From: Hymenopellis radicata | Taxonomy: Eukaryota > Basidiomycota > Agaricomycetes > Agaricales > Physalacriaceae | Assembly (NCBI GenBank): GCA_015501595.1 | Contig: JADNRX010000317.1 | Coordinates: forward strand, 1 to 62,489 | Direction: 5' to 3' | DNA length: 62,489 nt | Part shown: in pieces, positions 46,555-57,990 of the stretch | Numbering within the stretch: position 1 is the stretch's first letter | Layout: each line of letters starts with the position of its first letter | Position numbers and translations under genes: made by a program | The notes under the pieces: model-generated | Told to the model about the DNA's origin: nothing | What the model saw: only the letters and a program-made list of their open reading frames with translations | Databases searched by the model: none

Positions 46555-48927
46555 ATGCTCTGGTCGCAGTTGTTAGCTCTCTGCGCCGTCGCTCAGCTCT
46601 CCCTTGCCAGTCCTCTCGCGAAGCGGTACACGCCTCTTCGGAGAAGACACTCATGGAACGCTCCTCCCCGCGGATGGGAGTTCCACTCTGTGCCCGCCGC
46701 GGGGGAGGTTATCGAGCTGCGCATTGGGCTGCGACAAGGCCGGGTGGATGAGCTGATTTCGTCGCTGTATGAGGTGAGCGAGCCGGGGCATCATCGGTGC
46801 GTGTATTTGGAGCGCGTCGGGGATCAATCACCCATCATATATCCTACGTAGGTATAGACAGCACTTGTCGAAAGCGCAAGTCGACGCGCTCGCTGCGCCC
46901 CACGCGGAGTCTGTCAAGGCTGTCGAATCGTGGCTCGCGCACCACGGCGTCTCCCCCGAGAGCGTTTCCCTCCGCGAAGCGTGGATAGTTGTGCCCGTGA
47001 CTGTGGCGCAAGCCGAGGCTATGCTCGACACTACTTACGCCGTCTTCTTCCACCCCGAGTCGGCTTCGTCTGTCCTCCGGACGATGAGCTACTCTCTTCC
47101 CGCGGAACTCGACGCGCACATCGATGTTATGGCTCCGACGACTCATTTTGGCACGGTCCGCTCGATGAAGAGGCAGAAGTTTGAGGCTGTGGGGATGTTG
47201 GCAGTTGTGTTGATGTTGTGCCGTCGAACTGTGACACGAACGTGACGGTTTCGTGTTTGAGGGATATGTATAAAAGTACGTTGACTCGATTAGTTTTCGC
47301 GCGGTGGTTGACGCGATGTAGCGAAGGATTATGTGCCCAAGGCGGCTGATAATGTGTTGGGTGTTGTTGGGTATCTTGATCAGTGGGCGAATTATGCGGA
47401 TTTGAAGGTGTGTGCCATGAAGTGACACCCTAATTTGTTTCCTGACGGAGGAGGGATGTAGAGTTTCCTGGGTGTCTTCCGACCCGACAAGGCTGAATCG
47501 TCATTCGAGACGGTCTTGGTGCACGGCGGTGTGAATGATCAGTCTCAGCCTGGGGACGAGGTTCGCACTCCATTCTTCCCCCATTCATTTTGATGATCCA
47601 TGGCATTAGGCCAACCTGGACGTGCAATACACCGTCGGGATCAGCGCCCCGACGAAGAACGTGTATTACAGGTTCGTCGTTCCATCCATATCTCACAAGT
47701 CGAATTCTCACTTCATATAGCACCGGTGGCTCTCCCAAGTTCAAACCCGACATTCTGACGCCGACCAACACGAACGAGCCTTACCTTGATTGCTGGAGTT
47801 CATTCTTGCACAGGACAAGATCCCGCAGACTATTACGACTTCGTATGGGGATAATGAACAGACGGTCCGTGCACGCTGTCTCCGAGTTGTGGTTACTATG
47901 CTGATTCAAGTGGGAGCTAGGTCCCATACGACTATGCCGTCCGCGTGTGCAATGAGTTTGCAAAGTTGGGCGCGAGAGGTAGTACGGTGCTTTTTGCGAG
48001 TGGGGATTCCGGGTACGCGTCAAAGTTCTGTGTGTGTGCGTGATGTGGGCTCACCCGACTGCAGCGTTGGTGGGGACAACGCAAAGGAGTGTCTGAAGAA
48101 CGACGGCTCGGACAAGATGGTGTTCCAGCCTATCTTTCCGGCTAGGTGGGCACACCTCCATTTCTTCCTTTTCACCAAACTCATTTTTTTAGCTGTCCAT
48201 ATGTGACTGCTGTCGGAGGCACGACCGGCGTCGTCGAGAGCGCTTGGGACTTTTCCGGTGGCGGGTTCTCGAATTACTTTTCTACGCCAAAGTATCAAGC
48301 GCAAGCTACACTGAAGTATGTGTCGGCGATGGGCGATACATATAAGGGGCTGTACAAGTGCGTCTCTTGAGTCTATTTGTGTGTCTTTGCATGCCCTGAT
48401 CCCTACTATGCTGCAGTCGCGCGGGCCGTGGATTCCCGGACATCGCAGCGCAGGCTGAGAACTTTCTCATCGTGCTGAACGAGACGGTTGGGAGCATTGG
48501 AGGGACGAGTGCGAGTTCGCCTGTGCGTAATCCATCCATCCATCAATCCGCGTTGCTGACTCTAGATCTGGTACTAGACGGCGGCTGCTGTCATTAGCCT
48601 GTTGAACGATTACCTCCTTTCCACTAAGCGCGCGCCGCTGGGATTCTTGAACCCGCTCATTTATAAGAATGCATGGGCGTTTAATGATATAACGGTTGGC
48701 GCGAATCCGGGGTGTGGTACCGATGGTGTGTTGTTTCTTTTTCGCATAACAGCAGAGGTGTTAAATGGTTTGGTGGTGTGTAGGGTTCTCGGCGACAGCT
48801 GGATGGGATCCTGTAAGTCCTCGTTTTTCGGTGTTTCAGTGAGGAGTCTGATGTGGGTGTGTAGGTTACGGGTATGGGGACGCTTGATTTTAAGCGGCTG
48901 CAGGCTCTGGTGGATGGAGCGTGTTAA
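46555..48927 (+). CDS. Sedolisin (S53 serine-carboxyl peptidase)
   Basis: A signal peptide (LWSQLLALCAVAQLSLASP) is followed by a pro-kumamolisin domain (HLSKAQVDALAAPHAESVKA) and the S53 catalytic domain. Thirteen exons were traced: 46555-46796, 46852-47275, 47322-47407, 47462-47560, 47610-47671, 47721 to about 47867, 47921-48012, 48065-48145, 48193-48357, 48417-48522, 48578-48725, 48784-48812 and 48865-48927. Catalytic Glu and Asp are in GDEANLDVQYTVGI, the oxyanion Asp in FASGDSG, and the Ser in GGTSASSP. The C-terminus (NPGCGTDGFSATAGWDPVTG) is typical and binds calcium. Two single missing bases break the frame, at about 47190 (a G run) and 47790 (LD-WLEF). Secreted tripeptidyl/endopeptidase active at acid pH; the enzyme is complete if these are consensus errors. 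Confidence 0.82.
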
Positions 48928-49996
48928 CGGGTGTACTGATCACTCGGACTTTCATAGTGTTGGAAGCAATGTAACATTTTCTGCACACACTTTACGCCAA
49001 CTCACCTAGGAGGTGTAATGTCCCTCATGACAGTGGCCATCGGTTTGAATGTATCCTTGATCTTAATTAAAGCCCTGTAAGATCTTTCCGCCACACGAAA
49101 AGGAATGCTGCGGGGCGGCCTAGCAAGTACCCATGTGGAGGTCTCACAATATTGTGCAGACACGACTCGACAGTGCAACAGCAACCGGGTTGTATATGTT
49201 GTTGCGGGCTTGAACCATTGGGTGGTGATCTGTCGCTGTTTGTAGAGCAATCAGATAGTCGCAGCCTCTTCACCCAAAGACAGTCGCGCTATCATGAATG
49301 TTACTTGGGTTGAGAGCAGTGTTCACGTACCGCTGGGCGAGCCTCCGTGTCCCGAGAAGACTTGGTTCATATAGCAGAAATGCATGACGCAGTACAGAGA
49401 GACGGGCGAGGGAATTGAACTGGTGGGTTACATAAGTTGTCAGCAGAGAAATTTAGATTTTCCTGAGCACCCCCCATGAAAACAGGATCATCGACTTGGG
49501 CGAAAAATATTCCTTTGAGCCAGGTGTTACATAGAAGTACGCGAACTCGCTAGACCACGCCTCCTCCTGTTCGAAGACTCCGACGAAGAGACGTTTGCTG
49601 AATTGGGCCATTTTTTCGGTGGCACGTGGACGTTCCTCCTTTCTCTTCGACGATCATCCATTGCCAAGCAGGAACCGTTCTGCGCGCTCAGCCCGCTACG
49701 AGGTATCGCGTATTCGGAGAATATCCGGTAACTTGATTTCTCTCGCAGATTGGAGTTCACGGCTGAGACACAGAATAGGCTGCGACGAACTCGCTACAGA
49801 TATTTTGGTGTCGACGCGTTTCGCATTCTAGTACCGCGTCCTTTTCAAGTAAGCTACTTTCAATGATGTTGAAAGAATGCACAAGACTAATCATCAGCAC
49901 TAGCTTACTCTCGCCGACCACTTGAAGACTATTACAGGTGAAAGACCCCAGTTTTGAATCTTACCACATTGAACTGAAACCAGTTGGATTCCAGAC
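48928..49996. other. Intergenic, no gene seen
   Basis: About 1 kb between the sedolisin and the F-box gene. Open frames of 60-80 codons (e.g. 49595-49831) show no family features. Confidence 0.4.
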
Positions 49997-51712
49997 ATGG
50001 CGGATACTACGACTGAAAAATATTGTGTCAACTGCGCCTGTCCTTTACTTCAGCCTGCGGAGGATTCTGGTGGGACTCGGACAGTGCGCGTAGAGGAACT
50101 TCTCCGTCAGAACCATCCTCCGTTTGACGTTGAGCTTCCTGCGTTTCGCAAGATTGCAGAGGACACGCGCACTGCTCTCGAAGATCTGGACTTGAAGATT
50201 GTCGTGGCACTGCAATTGCTAAACAACCTCCTCTCAGCACGCCAACAAGCACAGTCGCGTCTCGAGGACGCGAAGTCAATCCTCCATCCCATGCGTTCCA
50301 TCCCCAATGAACTTCTTGTCACAATATTCGGTCATTGTATATCGGAAACTGCCAACGACGAAGATCCTGACTCACTCGACCCCCAAGCAGCCCCGTGGCT
50401 TTTGACTCGAGTCTGTCATCGTTGGAGAGAGCTTGCGATAGATTCACCTCAGCTGTGGACGCATCTCTTCCTTGATTTTGACAGGCAGATGGATCACATC
50501 ACAGATCTCCAGTGTGCGTATAAAGTGGGGGTTTTTACCGACAGGTCCAGAGGCCGCCCCATGACCGTTTATCTTGGGAGCGAAGAAAGTATCAAGGGTC
50601 GTCCAGTCCTTCCAATCCTTGAAGTCAGTATTCCTCGTTGGAAGTACCTAGAAGTGGACCTGCCGCGAACGTCCTTACAGTGCCTTTCCGGAAATCACTT
50701 TTCAAACCTTCGAGAACTCTGGCTCGGAAATAGTTACTCGTACGAGTGGGACATCAGCGTTGATGTATTCAACTCAACGAGCACGCCTATCCTTCGGAAT
50801 TTGGAGGTGGCACTGCTTCCCGATCAATCTTGGCGAGCCTTGAAGCACGTTATGCTTCCTTGGTCTCGTCTTACCTGTATCACCTCCTTTCCGGCGTTCG
50901 ACGCAGATGGTTTGAACTATTTGCGTACCTTGGTGAACTTGGAGGACCTCCAAGTTGATGTCATTGGTTCGGACGAACACAAACCCATTCGAGATATCAT
51001 CCCACTCCCGAAGCTTCGCTTCCTTACCACCATCGAAAGCCGCAATGCCTCGGGTCGCACCAAAGAGTTTTTCTCCGCATTGGCGATCCCCGCTCTGTCT
51101 GAACTCACCCTCGCATATCACGCCACCTCGGTCACCCAATTTCCAACATCACCGCCTCCCCTTGGGAACCTGACCAAGCTGGAGGTCTCTTGTAAGATGA
51201 AGTCGCACAAGAATAATGCCCAGAATTTCTTGAACTTCCTCACACTTGCTCACCGTATTGAATGGTTGAGTATTGTGGACCGTAGGATGACACTCGAGTT
51301 TGTTGAGGGACTCAGTCTCGATAAACTCGTGAACGGGTCGTCTGTCAGGCTGCCATGTCTGCGCTTCTTGGACATTGGCGAATGCGGATTTGCTTCTACT
51401 CTATACAATGATATCGACCAGCTCTTCGAGATGTTATATTCCCGACTGCCAGTCGTGACGGTGAAAGGGAAAGAGGAAGCGGAGGACAATGCCAACGCTG
51501 GCATGGACGGCAATGGGCGGAGTGCGGTCACAAACGAGACTGGCACAGAATTTGAATCAAGACCCAGAGACCATGGCAGGTGTCTGAAAACGGTGCGGTT
51601 TCCGCGTTGGTTGTACGTTAAAACGAGAAGGGAGTGGCCAGACAGATTTCATGAGCTGACATCGAGGGTAGAGCTAGAATGTGGTGTTACTACAAAAGAC
51701 ATCGATTTCTAG
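49997..51712 (+). CDS. F-box protein, intronless, 571 aa
   Basis: One uninterrupted frame. A short Cys pair at the start (CVNCACPLL) and a coiled coil (DLDLKIVVALQLLNNLLSARQ) precede an F-box-like motif at about 95-150: SIPNELLVTIFGHCISE, LTRVCHRWRELAIDSPQLWT. LRR-like elements follow (FSNLRELWLGNS, TPILRNLEVALLP, LVNLEDLQVDV, LPKLRFLTTIE, IPALSELTLAYH). It ends with an acidic linker and a basic domain. The layout matches the large Agaricomycete family of F-box/LRR substrate receptors with SCF partners. It is the best preserved of the four F-box genes in the window. Distant from the 28-32 kb pair in sequence. Confidence 0.88.
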   Translation: MADTTTEKYCVNCACPLLQPAEDSGGTRTVRVEELLRQNHPPFDVELPAFRKIAEDTRTALEDLDLKIVVALQLLNNLLSARQQAQSRLEDAKSILHPMRSIPNELLVTIFGHCISETANDEDPDSLDPQAAPWLLTRVCHRWRELAIDSPQLWTHLFLDFDRQMDHITDLQCAYKVGVFTDRSRGRPMTVYLGSEESIKGRPVLPILEVSIPRWKYLEVDLPRTSLQCLSGNHFSNLRELWLGNSYSYEWDISVDVFNSTSTPILRNLEVALLPDQSWRALKHVMLPWSRLTCITSFPAFDADGLNYLRTLVNLEDLQVDVIGSDEHKPIRDIIPLPKLRFLTTIESRNASGRTKEFFSALAIPALSELTLAYHATSVTQFPTSPPPLGNLTKLEVSCKMKSHKNNAQNFLNFLTLAHRIEWLSIVDRRMTLEFVEGLSLDKLVNGSSVRLPCLRFLDIGECGFASTLYNDIDQLFEMLYSRLPVVTVKGKEEAEDNANAGMDGNGRSAVTNETGTEFESRPRDHGRCLKTVRFPRWLYVKTRREWPDRFHELTSRVELECGVTTKDIDF

Positions 51713-52346
51713 AAACATGATTTTTATAGTTGACGTATCTGTATGATGGCAGAACTTCATTACTGTGGTTCCACTATTTAGAGTAATACCCACTGTCCTC
51801 GTCACTGGCCCCGCCTTCGCCGCATGTACTACGCCGCTCTTATTTCCCGATGGCGGTACTACTGAATGTGGCCCTGAAATTTAGGCCTTCGCGTCGGCGA
51901 TGAGAGTCGGGCGGGATCTGGACGCCGATAGACTGTTGGTTTGAACTGGACACTGGAGGGTCTTTTGGTGTCAACTCGGACGGGTGCACCTCACACGAAA
52001 CCAGCGCTGCCCAGAAAAAACATTCCCGCTGAACGGAGAGTGACTTGAAAAAGGGTGTTGTACCGTACTCGATCCAAAGTAAGGACTCGCACCGCTAGAC
52101 CCCACGTCCTCCCAAGACGAAGGATCAAATTAACCAACCTCAGGTCTCAAGTCCATTTAGTATTATTACCATTCCAGTGGACAAAAAACCAACTTTTTCC
52201 CTCCCGAGTGCCAGTGACCCACAACAAACTTGAAAGGCTTTAAAATTTGCGTTACAGTCACTGATGGCGCCCAGAAACACAACTTGAATGACACACAAAA
52301 CCCTGGCGTGGACTGTTACACGGACTGGAAGTTATCGGAGCTCCAG
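51713..52346. other. Intergenic, no gene seen
   Basis: Lies between the F-box gene and MITE 2. No frame or repeat beyond short direct repeats. Confidence 0.4.
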
Positions 52347-52773
52347 AATTCAGAGTAGGGTAGTGGAAACAACCTAGGTTAGAGTACCAAGAGGTTGTTT
52401 CCCGGTAAATTACCGGTTATTTACCGGTTTGTAACCTAAAGCTGTTGGAGGTAGGTTATTTACCTGCACGTGACATATCCACGTGATGTGTGGCGCACGG
52501 AAAAAGGTAGCCCACACTATATTCAGAGGCAAGGAAAATTACTATTCTTGCCTTTAATCTATCTGACTCTGATGGGTCCAAGGAAGTGGCATCCGGAGGG
52601 GAAAGACTGAAAACACTTGACAGCTGCTGCCGCCGCGGGGACGTCACGTGAAAATATCACGTGCAGGTAAATAACCGTTTTTAACCGGTAAATAACCTGG
52701 ACCTCTGGGAGGGTAGGTAAATAACGGTTATTTACCACCCCCGGAGGTTATTTCCACGACCCTAATTCAGAGT
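52347..52773. mobile_element. MITE 2 with 10-bp target duplication
   Basis: AATTCAGAGT stands at 52347-52356 and at 52764-52773, flanking a 407-bp element (52357-52763). The outer ends match as inverted repeats over about 19 bp (AGGGTAGTGGAAACAACCT against the reverse complement of the right end, AGGGTCGTGGAAATAACCT). Further in, a second, longer inverted repeat is built from GGTTATTTACCTGCACGTGA (52454 onward) and its complement (to 52676), with several GGTTATTTACC/GGTAAATAACC units on both arms. No coding capacity. A 9-11 bp duplication and long, nested repeats point to a Mutator-like (MULE) origin; this is an inference. Confidence 0.85.
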
Positions 52774-52854
52774 TTCAGATTGAAGAAAACAAAAAGCTAA
52801 AATTTAAATCGTTTGGAAACTTTAACCAGCTGGGAAAAAAATTATTGACCTTTC

Positions 52855-52953
52855 ACTGCCCAGAGAGGCTCGAACTCTCGACCTTCCGATTGCATGTTTA
52901 GAGATGTGTACTGATAACAGTCGGACGCTGTAACCAACTCAGCCATGGGGCAA
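52855..52953 (-). tRNA. tRNA-Asn (GTT) with intron
   Basis: Reading the minus strand: acceptor TTGCCCCA, D-arm GGCTGAGTTGGTTACAGC, anticodon stem TCCGA with loop CTGTTA (anticodon GTT), an intron of 24 nt at 52914-52891, then ATCGGA, the variable loop, T-arm GAGAGTTCGAGCCTCTC and acceptor TGGGCAG. The intron sits one base 3' of the anticodon, as in eukaryotic nuclear tRNAs. One extra C in the 5' acceptor strand leaves a bulge, so it may be slightly decayed. Confidence 0.75.
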
Positions 52954-53253
52954 GCGAATGTGTGCTTTGCGTTGAGTTGAGGTTGGGATGAGGTGACGAT
53001 CGGGTGATGATATCATAGCACGATGATTCATTGATCGGCCCGGTTGACGGAAGGCTCGTTCATCTGTTGACTCTGACGGTCATCGCAGACTTTCGGATTT
53101 GGGGTGGGATATACGTTTACGACATCGCGTAGGATCTGGCTGTGAGGTACGAAGTGGTGTTCGTCTCCGTATGTCCAGATTCTGACGAGTACTTGCATAG
53201 GATTGCAACACCAACGGGAACTCACAAATACTCGTACGCCCAATCATCCATCC

Positions 53254-56200
53254 ATGGCGAAAAGCAAATCCTCCGCGACATCCGCCACGCGCAAGAAACA
53301 CGCCGCCAAGAAAGCGCCCGATGGCCGTCCACGTCCAGCAACCCTCCCAGCCCCGCCCAAAGGCAAAACGAAAAAGGAACGCAAAGACGCTAAATCCGCG
53401 CCGCGCAAAAAGGTGTACATACCGCCCTCGAAACCCGCGCCAGCGCGCCCCGACCCGCTCGACACACTCAACCTCGTATCGCTCATCCCGCCCGAGCTGG
53501 CGATAACGCTGCGCGCTTTGGGAAGAAGAGCCTGGTGACACGAACGCGAGGCGTCGAGGATCTCAAAGCGTCGTGGCTTGGGCAGACAGAGCTGATGCGG
53601 ACTGTGCTCCCGGTGTGGATGCACCACCTCCCGTCGCTCCTCACGCATCCGTCCCGCCGGCTGCGCGTTCTCGCAGGTGATGTACAGCGCGCATTGGTGG
53701 CTGTGCCAGAGGTGAGAGACGACATGCGCGGGTATGAGGAGGAGGACGAGCATATACTCGGCGCGTGGTGTATAGCTGCGCATGACGGGAATATCGGGGC
53801 AAGGGAGGCGTGGAGGGCGTATGCGACGCCGACGGAGGGTTGGGGAGTATTTGGTGAGGGCGATTGAGGATCCGATGGGAGTGTATGGAGCTATACACGT
53901 GGCGGGGGAAGAGGATGAGGGGGAGACGGAGGAGGATAGGAAGGCAGACTGAGGTGGGTGCGTTGGGTGGGCTGGGGTGGTGTGTGGGGCATGTGCCTGT
54001 GACGATGGGTGAGGCGGTGTGGGAGTGTCTGACGAGTGAGGGACAGCCGGGTGTGCGCAAGGCGGCGTGGGGACTCGTGGGGGTGTTGTTGGATAAGGAG
54101 GAGGATGTTGAAGATGCCCCCCTGTTAGACGCGGCGTGGAACGAGTTTGACGCGGGAGTGCAGAGTGTGATGTGGGGGCCGGTGCTGAGGTGTTTGAAGC
54201 GATGGCCGGGGGAGGAAGAGCATATCGATGCCTTCCTCTCGTTTCTCGCTCACGGACTCAACGCACAGGGATACGGCGCTGTCGTTGTTGTGCTCAGCAC
54301 ACTACAGCTATCTGAAGACGAGGTGCGACATAATCTGTATTATTTCCATCGCTTACGTTTCTACAGATATCGCGTTTATTTACTTCGCTATGGGCACCGA
54401 TCCATAGCCGTACGCTACCTGGACGCGAGCACAAAGCACTGCTGGAATGCGTGTTTGAGTGTGTCGATCTGTTGAACAAACGACACACCCACTCGGTGCC
54501 GGACCAAGTGGAGACGACGTTTGCGGTACTAAAGAGTGGTCAGCTCAAGGTGGATGCGGGGATTGTGGGACATATCGTCCCTTCGAAGCGAGCAAGTAAG
54601 GAAGGCTGTCTTGGAGGCACGGCCTGCGGATATCCCAGCATTAGTCAAGGCAATGGACCTCGACCTGAAGGAGGATGTGATGCGTAGAGCGTTTCCGAGT
54701 CGGAGAATGGCTTGATTGTGGGTATGCTCAGCACATTTGGTCGCGACGCCGTGACACCGAGCTCGCCGAACGCGTCGTCCACTTCCCTTTCGATGTGATC
54801 AAGGCATATCTACGCGTCGTGGACATCGAGGAGCAGCAGAGGGTATGGGATACACTGCAGCTGGATGTCAAGACACTCGTTGATCTGGCCGAGGAGGTTC
54901 CTCTTTCGTTAGGAGGAGCAAAGTTGGATAATCTGGATGGCGCGGATGCAGAGATGGTGAAGCGCATTCTGCGAACACCACCGGACTCTTTCTCTCCGAG
55001 GAGGGATACTCGGCTATCCTCTCCACCATCTCCGACCTCGACCTCATCGACGCTATACCCACCGAGCGTCTTACACCCCGACTCGTCTCTCTTCTCTTCT
55101 TCGCCGGACAGCCGAGGGCGGGTGCGGTGTTACCGGTGGAAGAGGTGACAGAAACATTGAAGGGGATGCTCCTCGACGGAGAAGAGGCGCTTGACCTCGC
55201 AGAAGAGGCGGGCATTGATCCTTGGTCACTCGTACCTCTTCCGCCTACATTCCTCACTTTGCTGTGTATCCGAAGAAGACGGGAGGCGTGCGATCCGGAG
55301 AGGATGTGGGCCGTGCGCGCGCTTCTTGCAGAGGAGGGGGAGAGGGCGAGGAGTGTGGTGGCTTACATCCTGCACGAGGTCAACTCTCCCGAGGCGAGGA
55401 AGAGGGCGGTGGATAGTGTACTCTCCGCTTCCTCTGGGTTGGAGTGGCTTCTCGGCGATGTTATACAGCATGGCACCCCGAAGAGGTGTCTCGGCTTTTA
55501 GGAGTTGTTTTCTCCGAGCTTGAACCAGGGGAGGCGGATGGATGGGTCGGTGTGGCGCGCAAGATTGGGGATCGAGGAGACGAGGTGGTAAAGGCGCTGT
55601 GTGGCGCAGGAGCGGAGGGAAAGGTGATGGAGCGGTGGCGGGCAGAGTGGACGGGCGCGATCCTCAACGGCGGGGGTGTGCGCGCGATGAGGAAGCTGGC
55701 GGCGAGTGTTCCGAGGGAGGAGAGTGACGTGGTGTTTGTCCAGCCAGTGCAGCGGGCGGTCAACTTGGTACGGGCCATGGAGGAGTATGTCTCGGAGGAA
55801 GACGAGGACCCGGTCATTGCGACGCTTCTCCTCCCGCTCCTCCCCATTCTGCAGAACGTTCCCGGTGCGCATTGGGAGTTTATTTACGACGTGATTGCAA
55901 GCTCTGTTGACCTCAAGATGGTCCTCGCCATGGACGAGCTCGCTACGACGAACAGGGTGTTACGTGAGGAGTGGTCAGGCAAGAGGAAGGAAGTGGTACG
56001 AGATGTACTGGAGTATGTCGTTGAGGGCGGCGACGACGTTGATGCTCTGAGGATTCTTGCAGAGGAAGAGGTGGAGTGGGATGTCCTTCCCAAACTCTGT
56101 CATCTCTTCTCCTCGGAATCGTACCCGCTGTTGAACAGGGCGGCGCGTGCATGGACGGAGCACTGGGTTGTGGAGGTGGCTGTGGGCAACGAGGAGGCGC

Positions 56201-57048
56201 GTATCCCGCAAGAGTTGCTGGATGTGTTGGATGAGGACCTGTTTGCGTGGATGATACTATTCGATCTGTTCGACGGCGCGTCGCTCAAGCTCAAGTCGCT
56301 GTACGTCGAGCAGGTGCGGGATCTGGCTGCGGTGTTTAAAAATGTGGTGGACACCATGTTTCCCCTCGACGGATGGGCGCTGGACGAGTTTTATATCTCT
56401 CGTGAGTTCCCCATCCATGTTAGAGTTGTTCTAATTCCTTCAGTATACGAACCAGAGGCAGAGCCGATCCTCCGCGCACACCTGTTCCACCGCGCATTGC
56501 TCACCGTTCCGAGTCTGCTGGTCGTGGACAAGGCGATTGCGGCGTACACTGCCAAGTGGTTCAGCAAGGGGCTTATCGCGGCAGAGGTCGCTGCGATCCG
56601 TGGGGATATTTTTCTGCAAGACGACCAATTCAAGGTGCGCATCGTGCGGGACGACACCGAAGTCGTCGCGGCGTACCTCGTCGACGAGCACGCGCTGGAG
56701 CTGCGCGTGCGGCTCCCGGCGGACTGGCCGCTCGCGCGCCTCGTTGTGAGCGGGCCGAAGCGCGTGGGGGTGGACGAGGAGCGGTGGCGGCGGTGGGTGC
56801 TCGGGGTGCAGCACGGCGCGGGGCGCATCGTCGAGCGGCTGGGGGTGTTTAAGCGCAATGTGCAGGGACACTTTGAGGGGCAGGTCGAGTGCGCGATATG
56901 TTATAGTGTTATTGGCGTGGTGGACGGGACGCTGCCGACAAGGCCGTGTAGGACGTGTCGGAATGGGTTTCATGGGGCGTGTTTGTACAAGTGGTTTAGT
57001 ACGAGTCATTCGAGCTCGTGTCCGTTGTGTAGGAGTGATATGGTGTAG
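53254..57048 (+). CDS. LTN1: Listerin-type E3 ubiquitin ligase (ribosome quality control)
   Basis: The C-terminus has the diagnostic variant RING of listerin: VECAICYSVIGVVDGTLPTR, CRTCRNGFHGACLYKWFSTS and SSCPLCRSDMV, preceded by FKRNVQGHFEGQ. Listerin ubiquitylates nascent chains on stalled 60S subunits. The start MAKSKSSATSATRKKHAAKK leads to a Lys-rich tail and LRRFGKK/LVTRTRGVEDLKAS, then HEAT-like helices to 55.4 kb. The last 534 codons (55444-57048) are open. Before that, frame changes are needed near 53515, 53850, 53950, 54405, 54595 and 55015, most of them repairable by a single base. One intron (54322-54366) is visible; another at 56400-56441 is a multiple of three. Total length (about 1200 codons) is short for the family (about 1560 in yeast). 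Confidence 0.8.
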
Positions 57049-57359
57049 AGGTGGTAGTGCGGTCTTATTATCCATTTTGTTCAAAGGAGTAGAAGTATGA
57101 ATGGAAGTTTGTTGGGATCTAAATCTCAATTTTGGCAAGAGCAGTAAGGCATCGTGGTAGCGTGGCCTTACTGCTTGTCTTCCTGAATTATGTTTTGACA
57201 TCGCGGTGTGTGGCTGTGCTGAACAACGGTTGGGACGACTCGGACACTCGAGATTAAAATTCTCGTCAATGGCGGACTGTATGGCTTCACAAATTGCATT
57301 CTAATCGTAAACTACATTGCTAGGATACTTATCGTGCAACCGCTGTACGTAGAGAGTGC

Positions 57360-57990
57360 GAAAATAAAAAGTCAAGTGCAAAAATAAAAATTCAGTGAAC
57401 GCAAGTCCATAAAATCATACATCGTACGGGCGTGAGGGGTCCGGCCTGGCGGGCCCCAAAGAACCGAAAAAAATCCCCGAGCCAACCCGCTGGCTCGGGG
57501 ATCCTCTTGGCTCTCATCGGTTGATTAGACCGAATGGCCTCAGGAGGAGGGCTTTGTGCGAACGTCCTGAAAGAACGGCGCACCACCATGTGGAAACGTC
57601 TAACACTCGCGTCTTCGACCCATCTACCAGGCGACCGGCCATTTCTCGTAGAACCGGGGTGAATAGATGGGCTTCCGAACACAAGTGCCGTTTATACAGC
57701 GGGGTCAGTAACACTAATCTACGACTTACTGGTCTCAACAAAACAGCAAGACACAGGTGAGTAACCTTACCCAACCCCAAGACTTACCGTGGACACTGCT
57801 AATAGGTGAGCGGATGAGAGAAGTAGAGAAGAGAGAAGGAGATGGGGCTTCACGACAGCCAGGACACCTTATATACCTCTGGAGATTGTTTGTTGGACAA
57901 ACAACGGCTCCGACGCCGAATCGGACTCGCTGACGTAGGACGGACTTGGCACCCCGAAATGCGCCACACTTCTTTCGTCTGTTTGACTTG
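57360..57990 (-). mobile_element. Possible solo LTR or transposon remnant
   Basis: On the minus strand a TATA-like TATATAAGG (57877-57869) is followed about 380 bp later by a 12-bp perfect hairpin (57502-57473: ATCCCCGAGCCA/TGGCTCGGGGAT) and then TTTTTTT, like a polyadenylation or termination unit. A TGTGGCGCATTT start near 57969 is possible. No target duplication or second copy was found and no pol genes are present, so this is weak. Confidence 0.25.

Noticed and set aside
57360..57990. Complete solo LTR
   Set aside because: No target duplication, no clear TG...CA ends and no second copy in the window; kept only at low confidence.
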